From contig NZ_CP104002.1 in NCBI RefSeq assembly GCF_029201565.1, positions 3,737,001 to 3,801,000 of the forward strand: a DNA stretch of 64,000 bases. The letters run 5' to 3'. This DNA is from Devosia sp. SD17-2 (GTDB taxonomy: Bacteria > Pseudomonadota > Alphaproteobacteria > Rhizobiales > Devosiaceae). The notes beneath the pieces were generated by a model. The model did no database searches and was not told the origin of the DNA. It worked only from the letters and a program-made list of their open reading frames with translations. This document shows, one piece after another, positions 7,224 to 15,184 of this stretch. Positions within the stretch are counted from its first letter, which is position 1. Each line of letters starts with the position of its first letter. The position numbers and the translations under genes were made by a program.

Positions 7224-8792
7224 ATGTCGGCAAATGGAGGCAGACATGCAGACGAAGCAATGCAAGCCGCACCGATCAGGGCGGCTGAATATGTTCGCAT
7301 GTCTACAGAGCATCAGAAATACTCGACCGAAAATCAGTCCGACGCCATTCATGGCTATGCCGATCAACGCGGCATCACCATTGTCCGTACCTATATCGAC
7401 GCTGGGCGCAGCGGCCTGAATATCGAAGGTCGATCCGGGTTGCGGCAGCTCATTGAGGACATTGAAGGTGGACGTGCGGATTATTCGGTGGTGCTGGTGT
7501 ATGACATCAGCCGCTGGGGCCGCTTTCAGGATGCTGACGAAAGCGCGTTCTATGAGTATCGCTGCCGCCGTGCTGGTGTGCGCATAGAATATTGCGCTGA
7601 GCAATTCGAGAACGACGGCAGCATCGGTTCGGACGTGCAGAAGGTAGTGAAGCGCGGCATGGCCGCCGAATATAGCCGCGACCTCTCAGTGAAGGTCTTC
7701 GCCGGCCAATGTCGGCTAATCGAGATGGGCTACCGGCAGGGCGGCGCGGCGGGCTTTGGCTTGCGGCGCGAGTTGCGCGACGAGCGTGGTCGTCCCAAGG
7801 AACTGCTTGGGAGGCGCGAACACAAGAGCATTCAGACGGACCGGGTTGTGCTTGTGCCGGGACCTTCGGAAGAGGTAGCCATTGTTCGATGGATTTATCA
7901 ACGCTTTGTCGAGGACCGGCGCGATGAAAGCGAGATTGCCGCCGAACTCAACAATCGCGGCGTGCCGACCGATCTGGGCCGTGCCTGGACGCGCGGGACG
8001 GTGCATCAGATTCTCATCAACGAAAAATACATCGGCAACAATGTCTGGAACCGGGTTTCTTTCAAGCTGAAGAAACGCCGCGTCGTCAACGACGCCGCGA
8101 TGTGGGTCCGCTCGGAGGGCGCGTTCCAGGCGATTGTTGATCCGACGATATTCGATGCCGCCCGTGAAATCATCCAAGCCAGATCCCGTCATCTTTCAAA
8201 CGACGAAATGCTGGCCATTCTTCACGGCCTGTTTGAGAAGACGGGATTGCTCTCGGGGCTAATTATCGACGAAGCGGAAGGTTGCCCGTCGAGCACAGCC
8301 TATCAGCACCGGTTCGGTGGGCTGCTCAAGGCCTATGCCCTGGTCGGTTTCACCCCGGATCGCGATTACGGCTACATCGAAGTCAACCGGAAGCTGCGCC
8401 GAATGCACCCCGATGTTGTTGCCGAAACCATCGAGGGCTTACGGCGTGCTGGCGGCGCTGTCGTTAAAGACCCGCTCACGGAAATACTTACCATCAATCA
8501 TGAGTTCACGGCGTCGCTCACCGTGGTTCGGTGTTTTCAGACATCCGCCGGATCGCTGCGCTGGAAAATCCGATTGGATCGCGGCCTGCTGCCCGACATA
8601 ACGATTGCCGTTCGCATGGACCGGGAAAACCGGCAGGCACGGGATTATCTTCTCCTGCCATCCTTCGACATGGATGAGCATGTCCTGCGCCTCGGAGAGG
8701 ATAACGGCATCTGGCTCGATGCCTACCGGTTCGATACGCTATCGCCGCTCTTCGAGCTGGCGGAGCGGATACCGCTGCGTGAGGTCGCCTGA
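7224..8792 (+). CDS. Large serine recombinase
   Basis: 522 residues from the ATG at 7224 (a GTG lies directly before). The N-terminal resolvase domain has AAEYVRMSTEHQKYSTENQ, with Ser27 the predicted nucleophile, then VVLVYDISRWGRFQD and a conserved-type Arg-rich helix. The recombinase domain follows (GPSEEVAIVRWIYQRFVEDRRDESEIAAELNNRG, then WTRGTVHQILINEKYIGNNVW). No CxxC zinc ribbon is visible; the C-terminal 150 residues are of unrecognised type. Large serine recombinases catalyse directional integration, excision or inversion between att sites. Its stop overlaps the start of a ParB-like gene, so it is coupled to DNA-binding partners rather than to a typical excision factor. Confidence 0.88.
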   Translation: MSANGGRHADEAMQAAPIRAAEYVRMSTEHQKYSTENQSDAIHGYADQRGITIVRTYIDAGRSGLNIEGRSGLRQLIEDIEGGRADYSVVLVYDISRWGRFQDADESAFYEYRCRRAGVRIEYCAEQFENDGSIGSDVQKVVKRGMAAEYSRDLSVKVFAGQCRLIEMGYRQGGAAGFGLRRELRDERGRPKELLGRREHKSIQTDRVVLVPGPSEEVAIVRWIYQRFVEDRRDESEIAAELNNRGVPTDLGRAWTRGTVHQILINEKYIGNNVWNRVSFKLKKRRVVNDAAMWVRSEGAFQAIVDPTIFDAAREIIQARSRHLSNDEMLAILHGLFEKTGLLSGLIIDEAEGCPSSTAYQHRFGGLLKAYALVGFTPDRDYGYIEVNRKLRRMHPDVVAETIEGLRRAGGAVVKDPLTEILTINHEFTASLTVVRCFQTSAGSLRWKIRLDRGLLPDITIAVRMDRENRQARDYLLLPSFDMDEHVLRLGEDNGIWLDAYRFDTLSPLFELAERIPLREVA

Positions 8793-9682
8793 TGGACGAA
8801 GAAATTGCGGTAAGCCAGGTCGAACTTATTCCGGTTGATGACGTCACGGTGCTGAACCCCCGCGTGCGAAACCAGAAAGTGTTCCAGGAAATTGTGGCTA
8901 GCATTGCCGATGTCGGCCTGAAACGGCCGATCACGGTGACGCGGCGGGATGGCCCTAACGGTCCTCGATACGACCTTGTTTGCGGACAAGGCCGTTTGGA
9001 GGCATTTCAGCAACTTGGACAACGGGAAATTCCCGCCTTTGTCATCGACGCCGATCCGAAGACCTGTCTGGTCAAGAGCCTCGTCGAGAATTGCGCCCGA
9101 CGGCAGCACCGAGCACTCGATCTGGTGCACGATATCAGCAGATTGAAAAAGCAGGGTTATTCGGACGCGGAAGTCGCGCGTAAAATCGGCCGATCGCATG
9201 AATATGTCCGCGGTGTCGCAAGATTACTTCAGCAGGATGAGCAGCGCCTGCTCAGAGCCGTAGAGGCCGGACAGATACCGGTCAGCGTTGCCGTTGATAT
9301 TTCCAGCGCGGACGATGAAGGCATGCAGGAGGCACTTCAGCATGCCTACGAAAACAACACGCTGCGTGGGCGCAAGCTGCTGGTGGCCAAACGCCTGGTC
9401 GAGAGCCGCCGTCGCCGAGGGAAGGGTCTGAGCAACGCTCCCACCGCCAAATCGCGCCTGTCATCGGATGCGCTGGTCAAGGCCTATCAGGAAGATACGG
9501 ATCGCAAGCGACTGCTGATCCGCAAGGCGGACGCGACGCGTAATCGTCTGATATTCATCTCTCACGCCATGCGCGAGTTGTTGCACGATGATGAGTTTGC
9601 CGACCTGTTGAAGGCGGAGGGGTTGGATACGGTTCCCAAGAAGCTGGCGGTTCGGATGGAGCGGCAGGAGCTGTCGCGGTGA
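8792..9682 (+). CDS. ParB/RepB-like partition-type protein 1
   Basis: 296 residues, start overlapping the recombinase stop by one base. The ParB N-terminal fold is evident: PVDDVTVLNPRVRN, SIADVGLKRPITVTRR, DLVCGQGRLEAFQQLG, LVENCARRQHRALD. The CGQGRLEA box occupies the position of the ParB CTP-binding GERRxxA motif but lacks the double arginine. An HTH follows (YSDAEVARKIGRSHEYVRGV), then a basic tail resembling the RepB C-terminal domain. No ParA lies nearby, so classical partition is unlikely; a DNA-binding partner of the recombinase is a plausible alternative, unproven. Confidence 0.78.
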   Translation: MDEEIAVSQVELIPVDDVTVLNPRVRNQKVFQEIVASIADVGLKRPITVTRRDGPNGPRYDLVCGQGRLEAFQQLGQREIPAFVIDADPKTCLVKSLVENCARRQHRALDLVHDISRLKKQGYSDAEVARKIGRSHEYVRGVARLLQQDEQRLLRAVEAGQIPVSVAVDISSADDEGMQEALQHAYENNTLRGRKLLVAKRLVESRRRRGKGLSNAPTAKSRLSSDALVKAYQEDTDRKRLLIRKADATRNRLIFISHAMRELLHDDEFADLLKAEGLDTVPKKLAVRMERQELSR

Positions 9683-10578
9683 ACAAGATCGACAAACCGC
9701 AGCCCGTCACCATCGCCTTCGAGCGCGAGACTCGGAATATCCCGACCGCAGACATCACGCCACTTCGCCTGGTGACGGACGCTATGATGAAGTCCCAGAA
9801 ATACGAGCAAATCCGCGCATCGGTGCTGGTCGGCGGGCTCGTGGAATTACCAGTGGTGGCGCAGGACCGCAGCGAGCACGGCAAGTATCTTCTGCTCGAT
9901 GGCCATCTGCGGTTGGCCGCACTTCACGAGATGGGCGCGACGGAGGTTGAATGTCTGATCGCCACCGACGACGAAGCCTATACCTACAATAAGCGCATCA
10001 ACCGGCTGGCTATTATCCAAGAACACCAAATGATCTTGAACGCTGTTGAACGCGGCGTGCCGGAAGAGGTCATTGCCAAGGTGCTCAACGTCAATGTGGC
10101 CAATATCCGGATGAAGCGCCGGCTTCTCACCGGCATCTGCTCTGAGGCAGTCGAATTGCTCAAAGATAAGCATGTTCCGATGAATGCGTTTACCGAGTTG
10201 CGCAAAATGAAACCGCTACGCCAGATCGAGGCGGCGCAGCTCATGGTCGCCATGAACAAATATTCTATTGCCTACGCCAAATCGCTGGTCGGCGCGACGC
10301 CGCCTTCACAGCTTGTCGAGGGCGCCGGGCCGAAGAATGTCCGTGGCCTGACGGATGAGCAAATCGCGCTGATGGAGCAGGAATCGGAAAAGCTCGACCG
10401 AGAGTTCCGACTGCTAGAAGAAACCTATGGCGATGATCATCTCGAACTGGTGATAGCCACGGGCTACGTGAAGCGCCTAATCGAGAATGCGCGGGTGGTC
10501 CGTCACATGGCCCAGCACTACCCGGAGTTGCTTATGGAGTTTCAGAAAATTACGGAGCCCAACTCGGTCTCCGGGTAG
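9679..10578 (+). CDS. ParB/RepB-like partition-type protein 2
   Basis: 299 residues from a GTG overlapping the previous stop (GTGA), so three genes are translationally coupled. The N-terminal ParB-like part contains IRASVLVGGLVELPVVAQD and LLLDGHLRLAALHEMGA, where DGHLRLAA replaces the CTP-binding box. An HTH-like region follows (GVPEEVIAKVLNVNVANIRMK). The C-terminal part (NAFTELRKMKPLRQIEAAQLM, then FRLLEETYGDDHLEL) resembles the RepB C-terminal domain. It is only distantly related to its neighbour. Two dissimilar ParB-like proteins might act as a heteromer on a site of the element; this is inference. Confidence 0.76.
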   Translation: MNKIDKPQPVTIAFERETRNIPTADITPLRLVTDAMMKSQKYEQIRASVLVGGLVELPVVAQDRSEHGKYLLLDGHLRLAALHEMGATEVECLIATDDEAYTYNKRINRLAIIQEHQMILNAVERGVPEEVIAKVLNVNVANIRMKRRLLTGICSEAVELLKDKHVPMNAFTELRKMKPLRQIEAAQLMVAMNKYSIAYAKSLVGATPPSQLVEGAGPKNVRGLTDEQIALMEQESEKLDREFRLLEETYGDDHLELVIATGYVKRLIENARVVRHMAQHYPELLMEFQKITEPNSVSG

Positions 10579-10624
10579 AGCTTTACGATAGGGTTGGCTC
10601 TTGAAGCTTTACCGCCTGCTTCGA

Positions 10625-11014
10625 TCAGGAGGAGATGCCCACCATCATGCGCAGCCATGCAGTCAATCGGCCACGGCTGCCTAATGGTGTTGCTATTCTC
10701 GGCATCGAGATAATTCCGGCGGGAATTGTTTGGTCAGCCAGGTAATTGTTCACTTGCGCCACAGCACGGCGCAGCAGAGCACAAATTTCTATATGGGCAG
10801 GATCAGTGGCCAGATCGGCAATCTCGGCCACGAGATTATCGCCCAGAACCATGATGACCTCGCTCGAAACCACACGCTGCTTGGCGCGCATCGAGGTCAA
10901 GTAGCTCGGGGATTTTCCCAGCAACCGTTCGGAAAACTCGCTCTTGGATCGAATAATCCCCGCCTCGTGAAGCTGCCCGTAAAGTAATTCCAGAAACTCG
11001 ATCCCCAGCATCAT
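10625..11014 (-). CDS. DUF6626-like small protein
   Basis: 129 residues from the ATG at 11014, about 9 bases after GGGAGGG. The N-terminal half reads LELLYGQLHEAGIIRSKSEFSERLLGKSPSYLTSMRAKQR, which matches the pattern of short phage and island proteins classed as DUF6626 (a hydrophobic helix, SxxEFSxxxLG, S-x-S-Y). The second half is helical with an Ile/Pro-rich end. No function is known; the HTH-like look of the first half suggests DNA binding. It is convergent with the ParB-like operon and divergent from the HUH-motif gene. Confidence 0.5.
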   Translation of the reverse strand: MMLGIEFLELLYGQLHEAGIIRSKSEFSERLLGKSPSYLTSMRAKQRVVSSEVIMVLGDNLVAEIADLATDPAHIEICALLRRAVAQVNNYLADQTIPAGIISMPRIATPLGSRGRLTAWLRMMVGISS

Positions 11015-11113
11015 TTTCGCTGACCCTCCCGCCATAAATACAATTGAGCAGCAGGCCGGAAACGGCTGCTGCAACCGTATTTAGCGGTTCGGGCGATGAT
11101 GGAGGATTTCGCG

Positions 11114-11602
11114 ATGACAAGGCAGCAGGAGAAGGCGGAGACCTACCGCTATATGCAAGAGGCCAAGATACGCGATCTATATATGGCCTATGCGGACCAG
11201 TTCCCCGATTACTTTCTGACCCTGGCCAGCAAATGCAACATACCATACTCGGAATTTGTGCGGCGGGTGCGTGAGTTTCACCATCACCTGGACCGCAAGC
11301 TGCTGCATCGGCCGCCACAAGGCAAACCGCTGGCATTGCGGACCGACGGCATTATGTTCCTTGAGCAAATCACGACCCACATCCATGGGCATGCCATGGT
11401 GCGGTTCGCGGGTAATGAAACGACAGCCACGCTGCGAGAGCACTGCGCCGCTATATGGGCCAAGCTCTGCCCCGGTGGCACCATCGATCTGCAAGAGCAG
11501 TATGATGCCAACCTCTCCGGTTACGTCACCAAGGAGATGACGGCTTGGGGGTACGACGACCTCCGGCAAACCATTTTGTTTCGAGACCTTATCGGCAGTT
11601 GA
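11114..11602 (+). CDS. Small HUH-motif (Rep/relaxase-like) protein
   Basis: 162 residues; GGAGG at 11101-11105 selects the ATG at 11114. The segment ITTHIHGHAMVRF gives a His89-x-His91 pair on a predicted strand, the signature of HUH endonucleases. About 45 residues later GGTIDLQEQYDANLSGYVTKEM places a Tyr137-V-T-Lys140 on a helix, as in rolling-circle Rep and relaxase-type enzymes that attach to a nicked DNA 5' end. The protein is shorter than normal Rep proteins and lacks any helicase domain. It may nick an island origin or be a relic. The 222-base gap and terminator after it separate it from the next module. Confidence 0.5.
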   Translation: MTRQQEKAETYRYMQEAKIRDLYMAYADQFPDYFLTLASKCNIPYSEFVRRVREFHHHLDRKLLHRPPQGKPLALRTDGIMFLEQITTHIHGHAMVRFAGNETTATLREHCAAIWAKLCPGGTIDLQEQYDANLSGYVTKEMTAWGYDDLRQTILFRDLIGS

Positions 11603-11819
11603 GCCGATCCCGTCCCGATGCGGTCAGCCTGTGCCACGCGCGGCTGACATTGCGGGGACCGGCATAGCAGTTACAGAGCGCGCCTTTGATCCTTCAGAGC
11701 CGCGCAATTGAATTGCTATGACAGACTGAAACAAACACTCCCACTCACACAGCCTGACACATCAACATACTCAGACATCACAACGGCAAGAACCACAGGC
11801 ACTGAGTTAATCCCCACTC

Positions 11820-11838
11820 CGTTCTTCTAAGAAGAAAC
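11820..11838. repeat. 19-bp direct repeat, left copy (candidate recombination site)
   Basis: CGTTCTTCTAAGAAGAAAC, containing the inverted repeat TTCTTC-TAA-GAAGAA. An identical copy in the same orientation is at 15155-15173. The two bracket the 580-residue gene and the DpdA-like gene. Confidence 0.85.
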
Positions 11839-11867
11839 TAAATTAACCATAAATTCATACCTAGTGC

Positions 11868-11895
11868 ATGCCGGTTCAAGAAACCGGCATTTTTC
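11868..11895 (+). terminator. Intrinsic terminator-like hairpin before the module
   Basis: ATGCCGGTT pairs with AACCGGCAT around a short loop, followed by TTTT on the plus strand. It would stop transcription arriving from the HUH-motif gene, or act as an attenuator for the next gene. Confidence 0.65.
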
Positions 11896-11931
11896 GTCTT
11901 GACCCAAACTTAAGGGCATGATTAGTGGTAG

Positions 11932-11985
11932 GTGATCGCGAAAAGCCGTACGCCTGCATAGCAGGCCCTTGCTTATCGCAATCAC
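11932..11985 (+). promoter_or_regulatory. Candidate structured leader upstream of the 580-residue gene
   Basis: GTGATCGCG (11932-11940) pairs with CGCAATCAC (11977-11985) with one G-U, enclosing an inner CCTGC-ATA-GCAGG hairpin (11953-11965). It lies 126 bases before the chosen start. Whether it is an RNA control element or a DNA site is not known. Confidence 0.4.
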
Positions 11986-12111
11986 TGAGGTCGTGGGGTG
12001 AAAGACCCTGGCGTCGTAGGCCGCACGTACCACCAAGCACATCGCTGTGTGTTTGTCCGACTAGCTCATGGTGAGCCAGTTGGAGTGATTGCTATTGCAA
12101 GGAATTGCGAC

Positions 12112-13854
12112 ATGAGTATTTCGCTCGAAGCTAACATCATCCCTGAAACTGCTACCGCCGATGTCGCATCTGACCGCATGGTGTCCGTGACCGACCGCGT
12201 GCAGGTCGAACCCTCAAACCCTTCTGGACTTGCGGCTTCCAATGTCGATGCCATCAGCGTGGCAGATATTGCGGGGTTGGACGAAGACGCCAAGGCCCAG
12301 ATCAACGACGCGTGGACTGCACTGCGGCTGAAGGCTGGCTCCGATGCCACGCGTGGGATGTTGCTGGGAGATGCGGGTACCCAAAGCGGCATCGCCACGT
12401 TGGCGCTCCAGATGGCGATATTCCCCGATAACGATTGGACACAGGAGGCCGCCGATATCGGTGTGGATACCGATAAGATCAAATCTAAGCACCTTGCCGC
12501 GATGGCGGTCGCTGGGACCTTCGGCCTCAAGCCTTATTCTGAGGACAAGAAAGTTTCCAAGCAGCACGGCCAATATCTGGATCGCTGGTCCTTGGCTGTA
12601 GAGGGTCTGACAAACCTGATCCTGGCCCTGCCCCCGGAGAAGTTCGCGAAGATCACTGCCGATGGAAACGGCATCAAGGCGGTTGAAAAGCTTTTGGAGA
12701 AAGCTGGCGGTATCAATGCGCTCGCGGCCAAGCAGCGCAAGTCCAATCGCCAAACGCCCGACGAACGCGAGAGTTGGATTGAACTTCCGGCTGCCAATGT
12801 CAGCGCGCTCTTGGAGGAGCGTGGCCGACAAGCTCTGTTGGCGGGCTTTGAAGGAGTAGGCACGCCAATTGTTACAATCGCGCTGGAAGTTAAAGTGGCA
12901 GGCAAGGTGGTTTCCTTGCCTACCATGCTTGATCCCTTCGGCCCCTTACTATCAGAAGCCTTGCAGTCGATTGCACCAGTGGATCCGCTAGTGGACACCC
13001 TCGGGGAGCTTCTTCAAGCCGGGATGATGGTTGAGGAACGCAAGACCAACATTGCCGTCAACGGTCTTGAAGATCCTTCCGACCGGAGAACCAAGAAGCG
13101 ACTTGCGTCTCGGCACTTTGTGCTGAGGCCTGATGGCACAATCCTGATATCGCCGATCTTGAACCCGGACAGCTTGGTCGTGGTGGTTAATACCCATCAG
13201 CCGATCCTCACCGACTGGCCGAAGAAGCTTCACCACTTTCAGACTTATGGTCGACGGAAGGCAGAGGCCAATATCGTGGACCGTGAGCGCCGCAAGCTGT
13301 TCGATGTGCGGATTGATGGACCCGGCGACACACTTGGTCATTCTCGCGTCGTGCTGACGACCAACGCGGCGGAAGACGAAGCCAGGCAGGATGTGGGCTT
13401 CCTTGTTGAACCCTTACGTTCTGAGCCAGGCAATTTGCCACTGGATGTCCGGAACAAGGACTTCAAACCCCAACTGCAGTTCGCGTTGGACGAGAACGCT
13501 CGCCGGTTGCTTGCCGTCGTCTCCGAGGGCTTGAAGTCGGCGGGGGGCAAGGCGGTAACGATAAACTTCGATGGCACGCATGCTAAGTTCAGCACGTCGG
13601 ACCAAGCGCTTAAGCTCGTGGCGAAGTCCGCGAAGGCTGGGGTAGTGAAAATTCGGTCGGCGGATTTGCACGCTCTTGTGGCTGCCGTTGCTATGCTTCC
13701 CGTTCAGGGCGACATGATCATTGCTACAGATTTTGATGGCGCTGTTCGGATCGACCTTGCCACGAAGCGGGCCGACTACGCGGTCTACATTCCAGCGCTG
13801 TTGGGGGACGACAAGCTGTCCAGCAAGTGCTTCACGTCCATGACGCTGGACTGA
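12112..13854 (+). CDS. Unrecognised 580-residue partner of the DpdA-like protein
   Basis: The ATG at 12112 is chosen because AAGGAA lies about 8 bases upstream; a longer frame from GTG 11998 has no support. I recognise no family. The N-terminal 60 residues are acidic and probably disordered. A helical part follows (KHLAAMAVAGTFGLKPYSEDKKVSKQHGQYLDRW), then EKFAKITADGNGIKAVEKLLEKAGGINALAAKQRKS, and a middle with alternating strands. The last 130 residues (RRLLAVVSEGLKSAGGKAVTINFDG up to ADYAVYIPALLGDD) are strand-helix alternations that weakly recall a DNA sliding-clamp domain ending in Y-x-V-x-x-P; this is only a resemblance. The gene is followed after 61 bases by the DpdA-like gene, and both lie between the 19-bp repeats. 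Confidence 0.7.
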   Translation: MSISLEANIIPETATADVASDRMVSVTDRVQVEPSNPSGLAASNVDAISVADIAGLDEDAKAQINDAWTALRLKAGSDATRGMLLGDAGTQSGIATLALQMAIFPDNDWTQEAADIGVDTDKIKSKHLAAMAVAGTFGLKPYSEDKKVSKQHGQYLDRWSLAVEGLTNLILALPPEKFAKITADGNGIKAVEKLLEKAGGINALAAKQRKSNRQTPDERESWIELPAANVSALLEERGRQALLAGFEGVGTPIVTIALEVKVAGKVVSLPTMLDPFGPLLSEALQSIAPVDPLVDTLGELLQAGMMVEERKTNIAVNGLEDPSDRRTKKRLASRHFVLRPDGTILISPILNPDSLVVVVNTHQPILTDWPKKLHHFQTYGRRKAEANIVDRERRKLFDVRIDGPGDTLGHSRVVLTTNAAEDEARQDVGFLVEPLRSEPGNLPLDVRNKDFKPQLQFALDENARRLLAVVSEGLKSAGGKAVTINFDGTHAKFSTSDQALKLVAKSAKAGVVKIRSADLHALVAAVAMLPVQGDMIIATDFDGAVRIDLATKRADYAVYIPALLGDDKLSSKCFTSMTLD

Positions 13855-13861
13855 CAGTGCA

Positions 13862-13882
13862 GGCGGGCCACGCGGGCCCGCC
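13862..13882. terminator. GC-rich hairpin between the two module genes
   Basis: GGCGGGCC (13862-13869) is exactly complemented at 13875-13882. It lacks a T-run, so it may be a partial terminator, an mRNA stabiliser or a pausing hairpin that sets the ratio of the two products. Confidence 0.4.
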
Positions 13883-13915
13883 TCCTTCTAGATCCCTTTC
13901 CCAAGAAGAACCATC

Positions 13916-15154
13916 ATGCTCAATATCTCGGCCAATCCCGAGCACGCTCTCTTTTTGCCTGCACCCAATTTCAACTTTGCCAACGCCGTCATGAACCCCG
14001 CCCCAAGGCCGTTGCCCGGTGGGCTGACTATGGCGGATCTTAACTTTCTGCAATCGACCAGCAGCCTCTTCACGTATGAGGCGGTGCTCTATAGCGCAGC
14101 GTTTGGGGTGGGCCAATTGAACCCCACAATGATAACGACCCGCGACAGATTAAGCACGACCGTGGTGGGTGACAGTGGAGGTTTCTCCGTTATCGGCGGC
14201 AGCATCAAAACACCCCATAAGATCTTCCGGGTTCAGGTGCTGCAATGGCAGGAGCGCAACTGCGATGTTGGCATAGTTCTTGATGTACCGACACGCAGCC
14301 TCAATGTTCAGGGCAGCGGCTATACCCAGTTCGACCAATGCCTGAACCAGACCGAGCAGAACACCCAGTACGCCATCAGCAACCGAAGTCGCGCCGACAT
14401 GATCATCTGCAATGTCATGCAGGGGCGCGACCATGCCGAGGCTGACGCTTGGTTCAAGCGTATGTCACCGTATCAGCGGCACCTTGAGGGCATCGCCCTG
14501 GCTGGCGACACCAAGCAGGATATGTGGTTTTGGAACGACCGGCTGATCCAGATGCGCGACGCCGGCTTGTTGGATCGGCTCCAGTGGATACACGTGCTCG
14601 GCACTGCCCAGCCGGGGTTCGGCGTGATGCTAACGGGTTTGCAGAAGGCTATGCGAAAGCACCTCAAGCGCCCAATTCGCATAAGCTACGATAGTGCGCG
14701 GGCGTTTCGCAATGTGCAGGCCAACCACATCATCACGCGAGGTCTGCGTGAAACGGGTCGTGACTTTTCGCTGTGGCCCTACCAGTTTTCCAAGAGCGCC
14801 AGTGCCCTCGATAGGTCCAAGCCGTTTCCATTTCCAAGCCCACTTGGTGATCTTTGCACCTATGGGGATTTCAACCCCGGCAATCCCAACCGCCTCGGCG
14901 GCTGGGACGCCACTGGACTGATGATGCTGTCGAACCATGAGGTCTACAAGGAGGTGCAAGCCATTGCCGAAGCCAACCGCTTGGCCGACGCCGAGGTCAC
15001 GGTCGGAGGCGGCACACCATGGCATGTTAGGCGGTCGTGGGAGGCATTTGACTTGATCTGGGGCACGAGCCGGCCAGACGTACACCTCAAGAAGTATCGT
15101 CAGTTTCTGACGCACTACGCGAGTACACTCAACGGCACCGACGACGAGCGTTGA
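13916..15154 (+). CDS. DpdA-like tRNA/DNA-guanine transglycosylase-fold protein
   Basis: 412 residues. The landmarks of the guanine transglycosylase (TGT) fold appear in order: Asp86 in VVGDSGGFSVIGG (matching TDSGGFQV), Asp123 in VGIVLDVPT (matching FDECTP), Gln169-Gly170 in NVMQG (the base-binding QG), Gly-rich GIALAGD near 192-198, GT at 229-230 in HVLGTAQPG, and Asp259 in RISYDSARAF at the nucleophile position. The CxCxxC...H zinc site of tRNA-acting TGTs is absent. This is the pattern of DpdA-type proteins, which exchange guanine in DNA for a 7-deazaguanine made from preQ0 or related bases; the substrate here is inferred, not shown. No preQ0 synthesis gene is in the window. Its stop abuts the right 19-bp repeat, and its only partner is the upstream 580-residue gene. 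Confidence 0.72.
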   Translation: MLNISANPEHALFLPAPNFNFANAVMNPAPRPLPGGLTMADLNFLQSTSSLFTYEAVLYSAAFGVGQLNPTMITTRDRLSTTVVGDSGGFSVIGGSIKTPHKIFRVQVLQWQERNCDVGIVLDVPTRSLNVQGSGYTQFDQCLNQTEQNTQYAISNRSRADMIICNVMQGRDHAEADAWFKRMSPYQRHLEGIALAGDTKQDMWFWNDRLIQMRDAGLLDRLQWIHVLGTAQPGFGVMLTGLQKAMRKHLKRPIRISYDSARAFRNVQANHIITRGLRETGRDFSLWPYQFSKSASALDRSKPFPFPSPLGDLCTYGDFNPGNPNRLGGWDATGLMMLSNHEVYKEVQAIAEANRLADAEVTVGGGTPWHVRRSWEAFDLIWGTSRPDVHLKKYRQFLTHYASTLNGTDDER

Positions 15155-15173
15155 CGTTCTTCTAAGAAGAAAC
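15155..15173. repeat. 19-bp direct repeat, right copy (candidate recombination site)
   Basis: Identical to 11820-11838 and in the same orientation. It begins at the base after the DpdA-like stop codon and lies 12 bases before the 3' end of the convergent compact tyrosine recombinase. A location between two convergent gene ends argues against an operator. Confidence 0.85.
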
Positions 15174-15184
15174 CGGGGCAGCGA

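Larger units (their letters stand above)
11603..12111. other. Intergenic leader region of the DpdA-like module
   Basis: No convincing gene lies here. From left to right it holds an AT-rich stretch, the left 19-bp repeat (11820-11838), an intrinsic-terminator-like hairpin (11868-11895) and a long imperfect hairpin (11932-11985). A frame open from a GTG at 11998 into the following gene has atypical codon use and no good ribosome site and is not accepted. Confidence 0.6.

Noticed and set aside
8792..10578. A complete plasmid partition (repABC) locus
   Set aside because: No ParA/RepA ATPase and no RepC are present, and the ParB boxes are altered.
11998..12111. N-terminal extension of the 580-residue protein from a GTG
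   Set aside because: Codon use changes and there is no ribosome site; AAGGAA precedes the ATG at 12112.
13916..15154. Housekeeping tRNA-guanine transglycosylase (tgt)
   Set aside because: The zinc cluster is missing, spacing between motifs differs and the gene lies in an island, so a DpdA-like enzyme fits better.
11820..15173. The 19-bp repeats as operators of a regulator
   Set aside because: The right copy lies between two convergent gene ends, where an operator has no promoter to control; a recombination site is a better fit, although not proven.
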